NCBI RefSeq assembly: GCF_026230105.1
Contig: NC_079485.1
Coordinates: forward strand, 27,075,572 to 27,139,571
Length of the DNA stretch: 64,000 bases
Origin: Diorhabda sublineata
Taxonomy: Eukaryota > Arthropoda > Insecta > Coleoptera > Chrysomelidae
Direction of reading: 5' to 3'
The position numbers and the translations under genes are program-made. The notes beneath the pieces were generated by a model. It saw nothing but the letters and a program-made list of their open reading frames with translations. It had not been told where the DNA came from and ran no database searches. Below, piece after piece: positions 12,347-24,194 of this stretch; the first letter of the stretch is position 1; every line of letters begins with the position of its first letter.

Positions 12347-13145
12347 CAGAGTGAGTTTTATGTATGGAACGCCTAAATTATCTTGGAAACGTCTTGTACG
12401 ACTTTTATAAATTTTTGTGCGCAAGAAGTATCTACACTGTTGTCAGATCTTACCTTTTTCCGAAAAAATAATGAGCTTTGTTATTTCAAATGGATCATCC
12501 TGTATATTTTTCGCTTTTAGAAATCCCTAAGAAATCCTTATGATTTTTCATCTAATGTTCCCTATACCTAAATCCCATAATTTCGCAATTATAGCTACAT
12601 TTACATTACGGAATCCAACGAAATGGATTGGAAGGCGTGGTTTTATCGAATGGCCCCGCGATCACCCGACATGAATACTTTAGACTATTCCTTGTGAGGT
12701 CACTTAAGAAACATCGTTTATAAAACAAAACCTGCCAATATTCAGGAATTAAAAGATAGGATTCCCCGACAGTTAAGAAGAATTGAGCAGTCAGGAATGT
12801 TGCGAAATGTATTGCAAAAATTTTAAAAATCGCATGACTGCACCAGTTCCTTCAATCGTAGCCATCTAAATGAACAATATTTATTGTAACTTCGGTGGAA
12901 TGTAGCTATAACTCCGAAATTCTGGCATAGAGAATATGACATTAAAAATAATCAGTATTTCTTAATGATTTCTAAAAACACAAATTATATAGAGTGATCC
13001 ATTTGAAATAATAAAGATCTGACAACAATGTAGATACCACCATAACCCCGGTCGTATCACAAGACCCTTGTACACAAAAATGTATAGAAATCGTACAAGC
13101 CGTTTCCGAGATAATTGAGACGTTCCATACATAAAACTCACTCTG
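12347..13145 (+). mobile_element. Mariner-like element with long (about 160 bp) inverted repeats
   Basis: TA flanks both ends (12345-12346, 13146-13147). The left arm starts CAGAGTGAGTTTTATGTATG and the right arm, reverse-complemented, is the same. Homology runs to about 12507 on the left and 12990 on the right, through TATCTACA(C/T)TGTTGTCAG and ATTTCAAATGGATCA. Between the arms, about 12620-12880, is a Tc3-like transposase tail: GFIEWPRDHPT, then GHLRNIVYKTKPANIQELK and RIEQSGMLRNVLQKF. Stops interrupt it and the first two catalytic Asp regions are gone. Confidence 0.75.
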
Positions 13146-13147
13146 TA

Positions 13148-13862
13148 TATATTTATCTGAATTTGACTATTACGTTGGGGAGTACCTCATGGTGTACTTG
13201 TATCTTTTTCACGGTTCTCAATGAAATACCTGATTCAGCTGCTCATATGTAAAGCTTCTTTTAAGTCTAGTAAACTTTACGTTCAGTAACAATCTTGAAA
13301 ACGGCGATAATTTGAAAAAAAAAATTATAAAATGGAGACAATGAGAAACGGTAGAAAGCACTACCGAAATATTGAAGATTTTACCTAACTTTGGAGCAAC
13401 AAAAATTTTGTTATGTTATCTACAAACTTGGAAATAAAAAAAAGGGTGATATTTTCTGAAAAAAGAAGAAAGTTGACCCATTTAAAAGCAGAAATAGGCA
13501 ATTACAAAAAAAGTCCACTTGGCGTCTTTTACCTATCTTGAAAATGGACATAGTTTTCTTTTTCAACCTCTTATCTCCGTTATTTATGGGACTAGGACGT
13601 AACATTGTAGAGATCAAAAAATAAACATTAAGAACATGGCGTTAAGTCTTGATTGAATGCAAACCTGGACATGGTGTCTTTTACCTCCGGGGCACAATAT
13701 ACTTTTTCTACTTTAACATCATCATCTATTATTTAAATCATTGATTTAGACCAAATGTATAGAGATGTAATAAAAACATCTTATTTTTTAGTGTACATTT
13801 TATACTTCATTTAGTTTACATACCACGAGAAAATTAAGATATTAATCATTAAGATATTAATG
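13148..13862. other. Non-coding spacer
   Basis: No recognised feature. A 65-codon minus-strand frame here is A/T-run driven. Confidence 0.35.
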
Positions 13863-13864
13863 TA

Positions 13865-15132
13865 CAAGGTGTCCAGAAAGGGTATCGGGTATTTGTAAGT
13901 TCAAGTAAACAAAAAATATTTATAAGCAATAAAAACTTTTATTGTTTTTTGATACCATATGAATTGGAAAATTATTTGGAAAAGATGATGTTATCCAAAT
14001 GATGGCCGTTACGTTGCTGGCACTCTTCTAAACGGGAACGAAGATTGGCGATAACACGTCGACACAAAGCTCTTGATATTGCTGCCATTTCTGACCTGAT
14101 GCTTTCCTTCAATTGGGTTAGGTTCGTTGGATTATTTTGATAAACCTTACTTTTAAGATATCCCCATACAAAATAGTCAAGCGGGCTAAGGTCGGGGCTT
14201 CTGGGAGGCCAGTTGATGTTACCCCTCCGCGAAATGACTTTATTAGGGAATAATTCATTCAAAACATCCATCGAGTCATTCGAGGTATGACAAGTGGCCC
14301 CATCTTGCTGGAACCACGTTCTTGAGTGGAAACCTGCAAACTCCTGTAACTCTGGGACTAAAAAATTTCGCAACATATCGCAGTAACGGTCACTATTCAC
14401 ATTGATTTCTCGGCCTCGTTGATGGAAATAAGAACCAATAATTCCTTTAGCAGACATAGCGGCCCAAACAACGACCTTTGGGCTGTGCAGGGATCGTTCA
14501 TGCTTTCGTCTCGGATTCTCGACTACCCACTACCGACAATTCTGCTTATTAACATGACCATTAAGGTGAAAATTTGTTTCGTCGCTGAACAGTATGTTTT
14601 CAAAGTTGTTAAATCGCTGCATCATTACGTTCGCACAATTCAGTCGATTAGCATAGTCCGTATCCTTCAATTATTGAACCAATTGAATTTTATAGGCTTT
14701 TAAATGCAAATCTTCCTTTAAAATCAAATCGCTTTCGGATGGAAAAAGATGGATTTCGACGAACAGACGCCTCAACTTCTTCAATTGTTTCTTCATCGCG
14801 AACTGAACGAGGGCGACCAGAGTTTTGAATTTTAACTGTCGCACCTGTATTCTCGAACATCCTGATCCATTTCCTAATGCTATCGTCGCTTGGCGCGTGG
14901 CGTGTACGATATTCGGCACGATACAGGCGTTGAGCAGTTACTAAACATCGTGACTAAAACTCCACAAAATGGCGGACACCACGAACCCCTCCCCGCTTCC
15001 TTTCGTCGCTCCGTTTCGAATGTGTCGCGAAAACAAATATCCGATACTGTTTTTGCACATTTATATTTCAATTCTGTCAACCATTTATGAAATAATATAT
15101 TTGTAATTTGACAGATGTTTTTAGACACACTG
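13865..15132 (-). mobile_element. Nearly complete mariner-like element with a few lesions
   Basis: TA flanks both ends (13863-13864, 15133-15134). The short terminal repeats are CAAGGTGTCC (left) and CAGTGTGTCT (right, reverse complement). On the minus strand all transposase parts are recognisable. An N-terminal HTH region is split over several frames, with SGRPRSVRDEETIEEVEASV. Then come SDETNFHLNG-VNKQN with the first catalytic Asp, KVVVWAAMSAKGIIGSYF, FQQDGATCHT with the second, and NWPPRSPDLSPLDYFVWGYL with the third. The last 161 codons (14457-13972) are open to a natural stop. One stop sits between VNKQNCR and WVVENP, and frameshifts lie upstream. This is the best preserved transposase here. 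Confidence 0.85.
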
Positions 15133-15134
15133 TA

Positions 15135-15720
15135 GTAGATAACGAATAATAAATTTAGCTTGATTTAATTCTGCGAATATCTTAATAAAGACTGACGCTT
15201 CTGTAATACCAAATCTTCCCGAATAAGTATTAATTAATGTAATTTTGAAGTTTCTACGCAGTAAACTAATTTAAATGACATACAACAATTAGGAAGATAA
15301 GAGAAAATGACTCTCGATTAAATACCCACCAAAACGGCACTAATTTCTCCATCTCTACTATTCAAATACAGCAGCATGAAAGAATTATTCAAATTGGTTA
15401 ATTTGACTTTACTTTGAAGTCATCAGAGTAGAGTTGAGAAAGATAAATGAACATTATTTCATTCGTTCGTCAAAGAATAACATAATTATACTAATTTTTT
15501 TATTGTATTCTTATTCACTGTATCGTTTTAAATATGGAGTATTGGAGAAATATTTACAAAATATAAGTTTTCACTGGTAAACACTGTTTTTGTCATTCGA
15601 GTGATTATTTGTATTCATGATAGTTCTCATTAACAATTTTAATAATTTTGATTCAATCACGTCCAGTTTTTTTTGATAGCTATATTCGAGTTATATACGC
15701 ACCTTTTTTGAATAATTTTT
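15135..15720. other. Non-coding spacer
   Basis: AT-rich sequence with no recognised feature. Confidence 0.35.
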
Positions 15721-16260
15721 TTTAACAAAGAATAGTTTTTAATCAATTATACATGTTCCATTTGGATCAACGCTATTTTGCTAACTTTCTTTCAATTTCA
15801 TGATTCCGCGCTCATAAAATTTCTGATCCTTAACAACAAAAAAACTGAACCAGTTGCGATTGAAGATCATCGACATTTGTGAAAATTTGACCATTCAAAG
15901 AATTCTGCAAACTTCAAAATAAATGGTAATCATATGGTGCCAGATCAGGGTTGTATGGGGAATGTGGCATCACTTCTCAGCCAAGCTCCAATAGTTTCCC
16001 ATGAGTTGCTAAAGATATGTGAGGCCTCGCATTATGATATTGGAACACTAAACCTTTCCAATTTGGCAATACTGGCCGTTTTACTTTGATTGCTTCATCC
16101 AGTTTCGTTAATCGTTGATAGTAAACATCAGAATTGACCGTTTGGTTCCTCGGAAGCAGCTCAAAAAACAAAACACCTTTGTAATCCAACCAAACTGACA
16201 GCATAAGATTTTTTTGTTATTTCTCAGCTTTCACGTCTTAGCATTGAAATTTCACATCAT
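15720..16260 (-). pseudogene. Mariner transposase, C-terminal half
   Basis: The minus-strand frame 16204-15977 gives MLSVWLDYKGVLFFELLPRN, QTVNSDVYYQRL, KLDEAIKVKRP, and NARPHISLATHGKLLELG. These are the classic block leading to and including the second catalytic region, although the usual HDNARPH reads YHNARPH, so the catalytic Asp is lost. Decayed matches to the third Asp block (DYHLFWSLQNSLNG) and to the tail continue below 15977 in other frames. No terminal repeats were found. Confidence 0.8.
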
Positions 16261-16439
16261 CAATTTTGATACTGCTATTAAGAATATTTTGAATTTCCAT
16301 TGAGACTGCTATTAGGCTGGGCTAAACAAGAGCCGAGGCACATGCCAATTGCAATACCAATGATTTGGACCGAATCAAAATTATATTTGTTTGAGTCAAA
16401 CTAAAGGCTTCACAACCAAGTCCAAATAAACTATCCAGT

Positions 16440-17000
16440 ATACACACTTGTCTTCGACCAACAAACCCACTTCATATAGTGCCGACCTGCTTGTGTCAAA
16501 GCCTCCAAATCGATCAGAAAGTCAGGATACTACTCCCAAATAAGGTACCTGAAGATAATGATCCAAGTTATGCACAGTCAGCTTCAAACGAACCGCACTT
16601 ATTGACAAAAGGTAATTGGAATACGTGATTTGAATCTGTCTGAAAACTGGGCTGAGCTCTTGAGGACTAGATTAAACGATTGAACATCACTTTATCCTGA
16701 TACGAGATTTCCTTATTTTCAACATCGTGACGACAAAATAAAACATTACTTTTCTAAAGCAGGTGATTTAGTCTATTGTGATAACGTTCCTATTTCGATG
16801 AACTTATTAAGATTTGAAGATGAAGATAACTAGAGATGATTCGTTGAGTCAATCAAAATCTAAGTTGAAAGCAGTGTTGCTGCATAAACTTCCTCCAGTG
16901 CCGGCTGCTCATGGTTCTGATATGGAAGTGACTATGTGCTTTCTTCTTCAAAAAATTGAATAAAAACGCTTTCGACTGGATATTTTTTTTTCGACAAATT
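16440..17000 (+). pseudogene. Transposon-associated ORF remnant (RDLNLSENWAELL type)
   Basis: Broken frames read IRDLNLSENWAELLRTRLND, then FPYFQHRDDKIKHYFSKAGD, LVYCDNVPISMNLL and a decayed W-R-FVESIK stretch. I recall this order from uncharacterised proteins repeated many times in arthropod genomes, in which a DLNLSKxxAELLxSRL segment is followed by an F-C-D-V segment. I do not know the enzyme or element class. Internal stops and frameshifts mark it as non-functional. Confidence 0.35.
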
Positions 17001-17775
17001 TGTGTACGATGAGTGACAAACAAGGCGATAGATAGATAGGAATGGAGTCCATTTTATTGTTGGAGACAAAATAGGTCTTCCAGATGTCAAATGTTCACAA
17101 AAATCTTATTAATACATTTTATATTAAGCAATAATATCTCTAATTGTAGCTCATGTTTGTACTTTTTACAAAAATATATGTTTGGATGTCACAACGAAAA
17201 CTGACGTGTTCTTTTCCATTCAATATTATTGTCTAGTGGCCCTAGTACATACTAAGTTTTCATGTGAAAAAAAATTTGGTCAACCATTGTTATCGAAGAA
17301 AATACAACTTCGAATCTACCAATGTAAATTACAATAGAAGGTCGGGATAAATCTACTGGATTCTCCCTAAACATCAGACATTATAACTTTAAAAAAAAGT
17401 TGAAAAAGTACGGGTAAGAAAATGGTATTTTGAAAGCCACTCATATCAACAAGAACAAATGTTGATACTGGCACTTTTTCGACCCCCAATTTAGGCAATT
17501 TATTTGATCCTTCTTGGCGTTCATACAAAGAACAAAAGGTGATTTGTCGTGAACAATGTTTTCAGAAATACATGATAGTTTCGAATACATTTTTGTTACA
17601 AGATTAAATCCTTTGAAAAACATACCTTCCATAGTTGGACCAACTTCATTGAGACAGGTTTTTTATAGCAAAAATTTAGAAACAAAACAAATACTTACCT
17701 TTACATTTTACGCCAACATGGCCTTGGCCCCAAATATAATCTTTACCTGCAATAAAAAGTAAAAAATAATCAATA
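17001..17775. other. Non-coding spacer
   Basis: Short frames overlap on both strands at 17441-17762, but none has a signature I recognise. Confidence 0.35.
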
Positions 17776-17776
17776 T

Positions 17777-18030
17777 ACGAGGGCCAACTTTTGAGACACT
17801 GCAGACTGCAGGTTATGTATCATTAAACAAATCAGCGGCTTCTTGTAACAATCTCTTTGTAACTTGTGAAATTAAATGTGATGTAACAGTTAAAGCAAAC
17901 CGGAGTTTTAAACTTTATTTCGTTATTCGGATGTACGTAAAGACCAATTTGAAATAAGTGTGATTTGACATAAACATCCAAATGGACAAAATTTTTTCGG
18001 CATACTGCGATAACTAAGATATTAATAATG
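17777..18030 (+). mobile_element. Possible mariner 5' end
   Basis: The segment starts with TACGAGGGCCAACTTTTGAG, the kind of terminal sequence seen on mariners, and contains an ATG at 17981 followed by DKIFSAYCDN. No transposase domain or opposite terminus follows before the hAT element at 18348. The call rests on the terminal motif alone. Confidence 0.25.
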
Positions 18031-18347
18031 GTATTAACAATTGAATTTGATGTTGTTAAACCGTAATTAGTGAATCAGAGACCCACTAAATCTGGTATCA
18101 CTAGTCAGCAATATCATTTCCACTAAAAAATTATATATAATTGGTGATGCATTCAAATTCCTACTAGTTGACTTCATATCTCAAAAAATGTGATATAAAC
18201 ATAAATTTTGCAGAGTGTACAGAGCATATAAAAATTTTTAGTTGAGACAATTTTTCATAAAACTCATAATTAAGTCATAAGTGTTCCGCCGATTTTGCCC
18301 GATCCTGTTTATAATTCTATAGTTTTAGAGATAAGTTTTGTCTAGAA

Positions 18348-19156
18348 TAGGGTGACCATAAAAGTCCCGGATTTCAATTTTGAATTAAGTTTTCAAAATT
18401 TTAAATGTTTTCATCCAAAGATTTTGCTTGGTTACTTTTGATTCACTAAAAAAGCAGAAGTATCACAATCAGTTGCACAAAGTTTTAAAGAGGAAGTTGA
18501 CAAGTTTATGGCACCTGTGTGGAATATTTAAGCAAGTGGAGCATTTCATTTTCACCATTGTTAGTTTTCGATTGGATGTATATATTGAAAAAAGTGCCAA
18601 AATGGGAAAGTCTTGAAAATACAGTTGCTTATTTTAAAGAGAAGCAAATTGAAATTGACGATTCCATTCTATTTGGAATACTAAAAAATTTCACTGAAGA
18701 AAACCTTGAAAAGTATAATGAATAAAAGGAATCCTCATTACGATCTCATGAGAAATGGGTGAGTTTTTTTAAATATTGTGACAGTACTCACCAATATTCC
18801 GAGATTGTAAAAATTGCACCATATCTGTTTGCAATACCAGCCCACAACGCAAACGTAGAAAGAATTTTTTCTTTCATGACTATACAAGACTGATGAAAGA
18901 AGCAGGATGGAAGTGGAGTCCTTGAGTCAATTTTACAAATTCTCTACAACTATAAAATGGACTTTTGAAAGAAAAGGAAATGATGAGGAAACAGTACGAA
19001 ATACCATTTCCTTCAAGATAGAGATAGAGCCACTCCATGTATTGGCAGTGATTGTTGAGAAAACCCAACATTTTGTGTTTTTATTTTTATTAAATTATAT
19101 TACATTACATTATAGGCGGAGTCCCGGTTTTTTCTGAAAATGATTTGGTCACCCTA
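18348..19156 (+). mobile_element. Truncated hAT element with 8-bp duplication
   Basis: The terminal inverted repeats are TAGGGTGACCA on both sides. They are extended by AAAGTCCCGG on the left and AAAACCGGGACTCC on the right. Flanks GTCTAGAA (18340-18347) and ATCTAGAA (19157-19164) match at seven of eight positions, as expected for a hAT duplication. Inside, 18760-18950 encodes a hAT dimerisation region with IAPYLFAIPAHNANVERIFS. This is preceded by HEKWVSFFKYCDSTHQYSEI and followed by a decayed tail. Catalytic parts are missing, and 809 bp is about a third of an intact element. Confidence 0.85.
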
Positions 19157-19317
19157 ATCTAGAAGATAATATTATTTGGACTCAATCAACAACGTCGAAG
19201 TACTTTGTGAAATATCTATTCCGCATAATCTTTGATAATAAGATATTTACAAGGTGATTGCCCTAGTTAAATCAATCCTTTTGGTAAACTTTGTTCACAT
19301 TTCAACTATTTTTATTT

Positions 19318-19340
19318 CATCATCATCATCATCATCATCA
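19318..19340. repeat. (CAT)n microsatellite
   Basis: Seven CAT units and a partial one. The array replaces the expected outer terminus of the mariner that begins at 19341. Read on the minus strand it gives that remnant a spurious poly-Asp tail. Confidence 0.9.
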
Positions 19341-20336
19341 AGTACCTGGCCCAACAAAGAAAACACAAAAATTTTGGAAAAAATATGTTTATTTTGCAAC
19401 GCAATCTCCTTTAAGCTCCATACACTTTCCCGGCGATGTCCAATGAGTTCGATACCATTTTTATAATAAAAATCGTATAAAAGTTTCTCAAAATAGCCAT
19501 TAAATCCAAACATCACCTCTTCATAATTGAAAAATCTTTCACCCCCGACCCATTTTTTCACGTCTGGCCATAGCAAAGAAATCCGAGGAGGCTAATTCTG
19601 GTTAATAAGGTAGCATTTCAAACTTTAATTCAATAATTTTGGCCACTGCAATAACGAATGTGTGAGCTGGTGCATTATCTTCATGAAACATCACTTTCTT
19701 CTTTCTTCTTAGCCAAATGCTTATTGCCAACGCCCAAACGTTGCAATAAGTTCGCATAATACTTTCCTTTTTAAACATTGTCAATAAAAATTATCCTTCG
19801 CGTATCCCAAAAAACCGACACCCTGACCTTGCCTGCTGATGGAACGGTCTTTGCTTTCTTTGGAGCCGGTTCTGCGTTTTCAGTTCATAATTTTGATTGT
19901 TTTTTCGTTTCGGTTGTGAAGTAATGGATCCACAATTCATTCTTGGTCATGAAACAACGCAAAATTATTTATTTTTGTGAAATATTGCCAAACACTGGAA
20001 ATATTATCTTGTCGCTGTTTCTGTTTCATTGTGAGCAAACGTGGCACCCATCTTGCGCACAGCTGTCTCATGTCCAAATTTTCAATTAATATACGATGTA
20101 CCGCACTTTTTGAAATTCATACTATGTCTGCTAGCCTCGCGCACTTTCAGTCGACGATCATGGATTTTCTTCAACATTTCTGGAGTCGTCACCTCATTTG
20201 GTCGACCACTGCGATGCTGGTCCTCGCAGATCGTACGGCCTCGTTTAAACTCTGCTACCCAATATTTTACTGTCTCAGTCAGAGTAGAATCTAGTTCAGC
20301 TCTTATATTGGTTGGGCTATGGTAATTTGTTAGCAT
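19341..20336 (-). pseudogene. Mariner family M, copy A
   Basis: This is one of three copies of one mariner family (others at 24195-24953 and 59830-60640). On the minus strand 20336-20082 gives the HTH region, with TVKYWVAEFKRGRT and HRSGRPNEVTTPEMLKKIH. At 19784-19602 KKVMFHEDNAPAHTFVIAVA holds the second catalytic Asp. After LASSDFF a new frame gives GERFFNYEEV, NGYFEKL, YYKNGIEL, and the tail. Frameshifts and stops separate the blocks. The 3' end keeps the family sequence TTTGTTGGGCCAGGTAC but stops at a CAT microsatellite. Confidence 0.85.
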
Positions 20337-20813
20337 TACTAGTTAGTGATAAATAAAAAAGTTTGAACTTTTTATAATTTTCAATAGACTCGGAGAGAGA
20401 GGAATTACCTCTTATTAAATCTAATGATAATCATTGAATATAAATAGAAATATAATAACAATATAATTATTATCAATAATCAAATCGAAACTTGTTATTT
20501 ATAGATATACATTGTCAATTTTGTTGATTGAAATAATGTAATATGACAAGGCCGTCAACTTCAAAGTCATCGTACTGATGTCAATCAACCAGATAACTGA
20601 AAACATGCATTTAAATTAATGTGGAAATTCATAATAGTACAATGACATAGAGTGAAGTCTCATCATTTTTTTCTCTGATAAATGACATTTTTAATTCTCT
20701 TCAAAGATTTTAAATTTCAATACATTTTACAACACTATGCTTTAATGTTTTGACCTTTTCAACCAGAGTGCTGCTCTAAGAGGCTCATTTTCGATGCATC
20801 AGAATGATTAGTC
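20337..20813. other. Non-coding spacer
   Basis: No recognised feature. Confidence 0.35.
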
Positions 20814-21380
20814 CAAAATCACGTTTTATGGTGAGGGTTCTGGATAGTTCTGAATACTATGTCGGTTACGATTCGATCTAAAATGAAGTGCTAAGATGGT
20901 TTCAAATAAACAGCTACTTTTTTACGGGAGATTTGGATATACAGGGGCAGAAGGACGACGGTCGAAAACCTAGACATTGACGTGTAGAGTGATCAATTCT
21001 GGTGGGATGTGAAATACTGTAAAGTATCATCGAATCCAACCAATATCACTCCAAAAACTTATCACCTAATATAATCGAGGAATATACTTGAGTGCTGAGT
21101 TCTGAGGGTCCAGTTAGATTAGACGATGAGTTTTGGAGGTAGACTGGTGGCGCACTGGAACTCACAGTTGTCATACGTGACTTGACACGGTGAGGCGATG
21201 CATTTTTGGAGTGGGATTGGAGGTATTCGACGACACTCTGGCAGCACTTTACATCACACCAGGACTGATCATTCTGCACGTCAATGCCTATGTCTTCGAC
21301 CTTGGACCTTCTGCCCTTGTAAGCCCAATCTTCCCGTAAAAAAATAGCATTCTCGCACCCTCACCATAAAACGTGTTTTT
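20814..21380. repeat. Large foldback (inverted) repeat
   Basis: The left arm, about 20814-21066, is the reverse complement of about 21190-21380. Shared landmarks are ACGTTTTATGGTGAGGGT, GGGCAGAAGG, CATTGACGTG(T/C)AGA(G/A)TGATCA and CACTCCAAAAA. The left arm carries an extra segment of roughly 60-70 bases after GGTGAGGGT. The 120-base spacer is unique. A 77-codon minus-strand frame (21279-21046) runs through the right arm and spacer into the left arm but has no recognisable domain. No target duplication was found. Confidence 0.8.
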
Positions 21381-21439
21381 CCATTTCCCATTCTATGACT
21401 TGATTATGATGGGAACTATTTTTTTGTGATCCCGGAATT

Positions 21440-21725
21440 CTTATTTTACAGAGGTCAATAAGAGAAGGTCTGATGATTCCTAGCTTGTAACATACGGCAC
21501 ACCAAACATTCACTTGATTGAAATACTACACCTTTTTGCTTTAATTACGTAACATGGATTGCCTTCGCTCCGATATTGACACTTTTGGGAAGACGAAACA
21601 CTATTTATGGTATTTCACAAAAATTATAGATTAATGAAAATATCTGTTCTCCAAAATCAGATCCCCGTAACGCAAACAGAACTTTAATCGCCTTGGTTCG
21701 TCATCTAAATTGTGACATTTTGACT
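21440..21725 (-). pseudogene. Weak mariner-like transposase remnant
   Basis: Broken minus-strand frames contain FNQVNVWCAVCYKLGIIRPS followed by LIDL. This resembles the V-VWCGI-G-IIGPYFID stretch between the first and second catalytic Asp of one mariner-like group. Upstream the frame includes KFCLRYGDLILENRYFH. No catalytic motif is readable, so the call is tentative. Confidence 0.3.
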
Positions 21726-22063
21726 TTTCACAGATAAATTCTGTTAGCATCACAAATTGTCAGTAAATTTGTTTTACTTATGTCTGTTTTAACGTTTGGA
21801 TATCTGAGTGACATAACTATAGTTATAGACAGTAACTATAGAACTTGTAGTTTCATAATAAGCTTTCGTATCTTTTGTTGTAAGAAATCTGTTGATCGAA
21901 CGGCAAGCAACACTGAAGTTCCCTGCAGTATTTGGATACCTTCCACTGAACAAAGCATTTCATTCCATAACATTGAATCATACAAACTTTTTATACAAAG
22001 GTTACCATTGTATTTAAAACTAGTTTAAGTCTGATAAAGAAGTGTTTAACAGTTCATTTCAAC

Positions 22064-22340
22064 ATGGGTTTGTTCCAACCTGCTAGTCTGGACCGTTCTT
22101 GGAACGGTTATTGGAAGCGTTTATAGATATTTCCTGCGCAATCTCCGACTATGCACAGTACTTGCTATCAACCAAGTATCGAAAAGATCGTCTCGGAAAC
22201 GAATCCCTAAGTCGGTTGGAATACAAATTAGAATCGCTCCTCGTTTAACTGTAACCGCTCAGTTGGAGCACGTAATCTTTATTGCGCAGAATCATTAACG
22301 TACGGAGAATGGTTTTTTGATGAGTTGGAACGAACCTCAT
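22064..22340. mobile_element. MITE with ATGGGTTTGTTCCAAC ends
   Basis: The left end ATGGGTTTGTTCCAAC is matched by ATGAGGTTCGTTCCAAC at the right end (reverse complement), 14 of 17 with one gap. The 277-bp interior has no coding content. It carries a subsidiary inverted TTCTTGGAACG/CGTTATTGGAAG arrangement near the left end. Target duplication is not clear, so the superfamily is unassigned. Confidence 0.6.
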
Positions 22341-24194
22341 ATCAATATAATAAACTTTGTTTTTCCATGGTAGGATTTGTTGCAAATATTAGTTTTTGAT
22401 TTGTGAGATGAAATTGAAAACAATTTTAGTTCACCGATACTTTAGAAGTTTTGTAAGAGATCTAAATGTTGATAATAAAGAACTTATCTCAATCACTTGT
22501 TGTATTTGCCACATTAAAGGCAATTTACATTAGAGAGAAATGGGTTTTTTGAAATTTTTGGAAACTTATATTTTGTTTGAAATTAATGTTCAACCAAGCA
22601 GGACAGAATTTGACTGACTAAGTGTTTTGTCAAAAAGTCTCGGGAGCTTGTTCTGATCAGATTTTTGGAAAACTTTCCTTCTAGTATTCTTCAAGCTATC
22701 TCCTTTACGTCACGTATAATTTCTCCCTACTTGCTAGCACCGTAACTTTGACCTTTGATCTACATCAGTTTAAGACCTTGTTTTAATTCTCTTTGGAAGT
22801 TTGTAAGTTTTCTGTTACCTTCATTAAATTCTACACTGTTGATCAATTTCTTCTTCTTCCACTTCTTTTTCTCGTGTGCTTTTTACTTTAAATCAGTTTA
22901 AACTAACTTTGGAAGACTTTAATCAGTTATCTTATTCTCTATATAACTCCAGTTTCGTTTACCATTTTTTTATAAACATCTTTCTAAATGAACTTTTCGT
23001 ATAACAAATTATCTTCGTAAATGTGAAAATTGCCTTTCAAAACTTTCATAAGGTGTTTTTTATTTTAGCAGAAAATCATGAAAAAAAAACAATTTCTTCT
23101 GTAATAACGATTCTATTCAGACAGGATCTGACAATTTCCGGTTTCCAACAGAAATGTGCGCGGCAGATATAGCTGATGGGGAAGCTCTTGGATACATTTT
23201 TTAATACAATTTTTCTGAAGTCTCCAATACGTCAAAGAGGAAAGGCAAAAAATATCTCCGAACATTTTTTGCCTTTCATCAAATTAACTTTCTACGCTTT
23301 CTACACGTGTTTCACTAATTGTGTTAACAATAGCGGAAAAACATTCACAATAAATATATGGTTTTAACGAGAGACGCAGTAAGAAAATAAAATTCGGTTG
23401 GTTAAGCCGTGAAATAATGATAATGAAATAAGGAGTATTCCTGGGAAACACTGTAATTTGTTTTGCTGGAATATTTAGGGAGCTTATTAGAACTATGAGC
23501 TATTTTTATGAATAAAAGAGTAATAAAATGATAGAACATTCGTAATCCATAGGCGTAGTTCATTCATTAGACAATTAAAATATTCTTTCAAGTTACATCT
23601 CAAGTATTTTCGTATGAAACAAGATTTGTATGAATATATCGGGTGTATATTCACCCAATTAAACCTTATAACTCAAGGTAAAAAAGTTCAATTTTTTCTA
23701 AAATAATTTTTCCGCAAGGTATGAAGAACGTTGGTTGCATTCAGCAGATGAAAACGTTGTACAACCCTAGCAGAATCGTTAGGTGACATACGCAACAAAC
23801 TGAACACAGTCTGCTGGAACAAATTTCATATGTGAACGTGTGTAGTGAACGCCCTCTTAGAAAAAGCGATGAACGCCAGCATAACACGTACCGTGATTGG
23901 CTACCATAAAAATAGCCCACCAAACCAACTTTGTGCATAGGCTGTTCAAAACCAATAAAATATTGTTCTCTATGGTGTTATATTCTCTGCATAAGAAGTA
24001 CCTAGCTTGACCTAGAGATGGCGGTAGTTGTTCAAAAAATGTCATTGTATTAGAAAATACACAATCTATACAACGTATGCTTCAAGTTTGAATACGACAC
24101 GTTGTTTACTATTTGTTTGGGAGCGATCAATGGTGAACGGTTTCAGTGAATTTGTAAACATCGTTATGTGATACAAAACTTTTAATTGAAAGGC
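22341..24194. other. Non-coding stretch without recognised features
   Basis: No domain or terminus is recognisable. The last 200 bases (from about 24000, GATGGCGGTAGTTGTTC) may be the decayed 5' end of the mariner that follows. Confidence 0.35.

Noticed and set aside
14419..14703. 94-codon plus-strand frame
   Set aside because: It is antisense to the transposase of the 13865-15132 element and has no independent signature.
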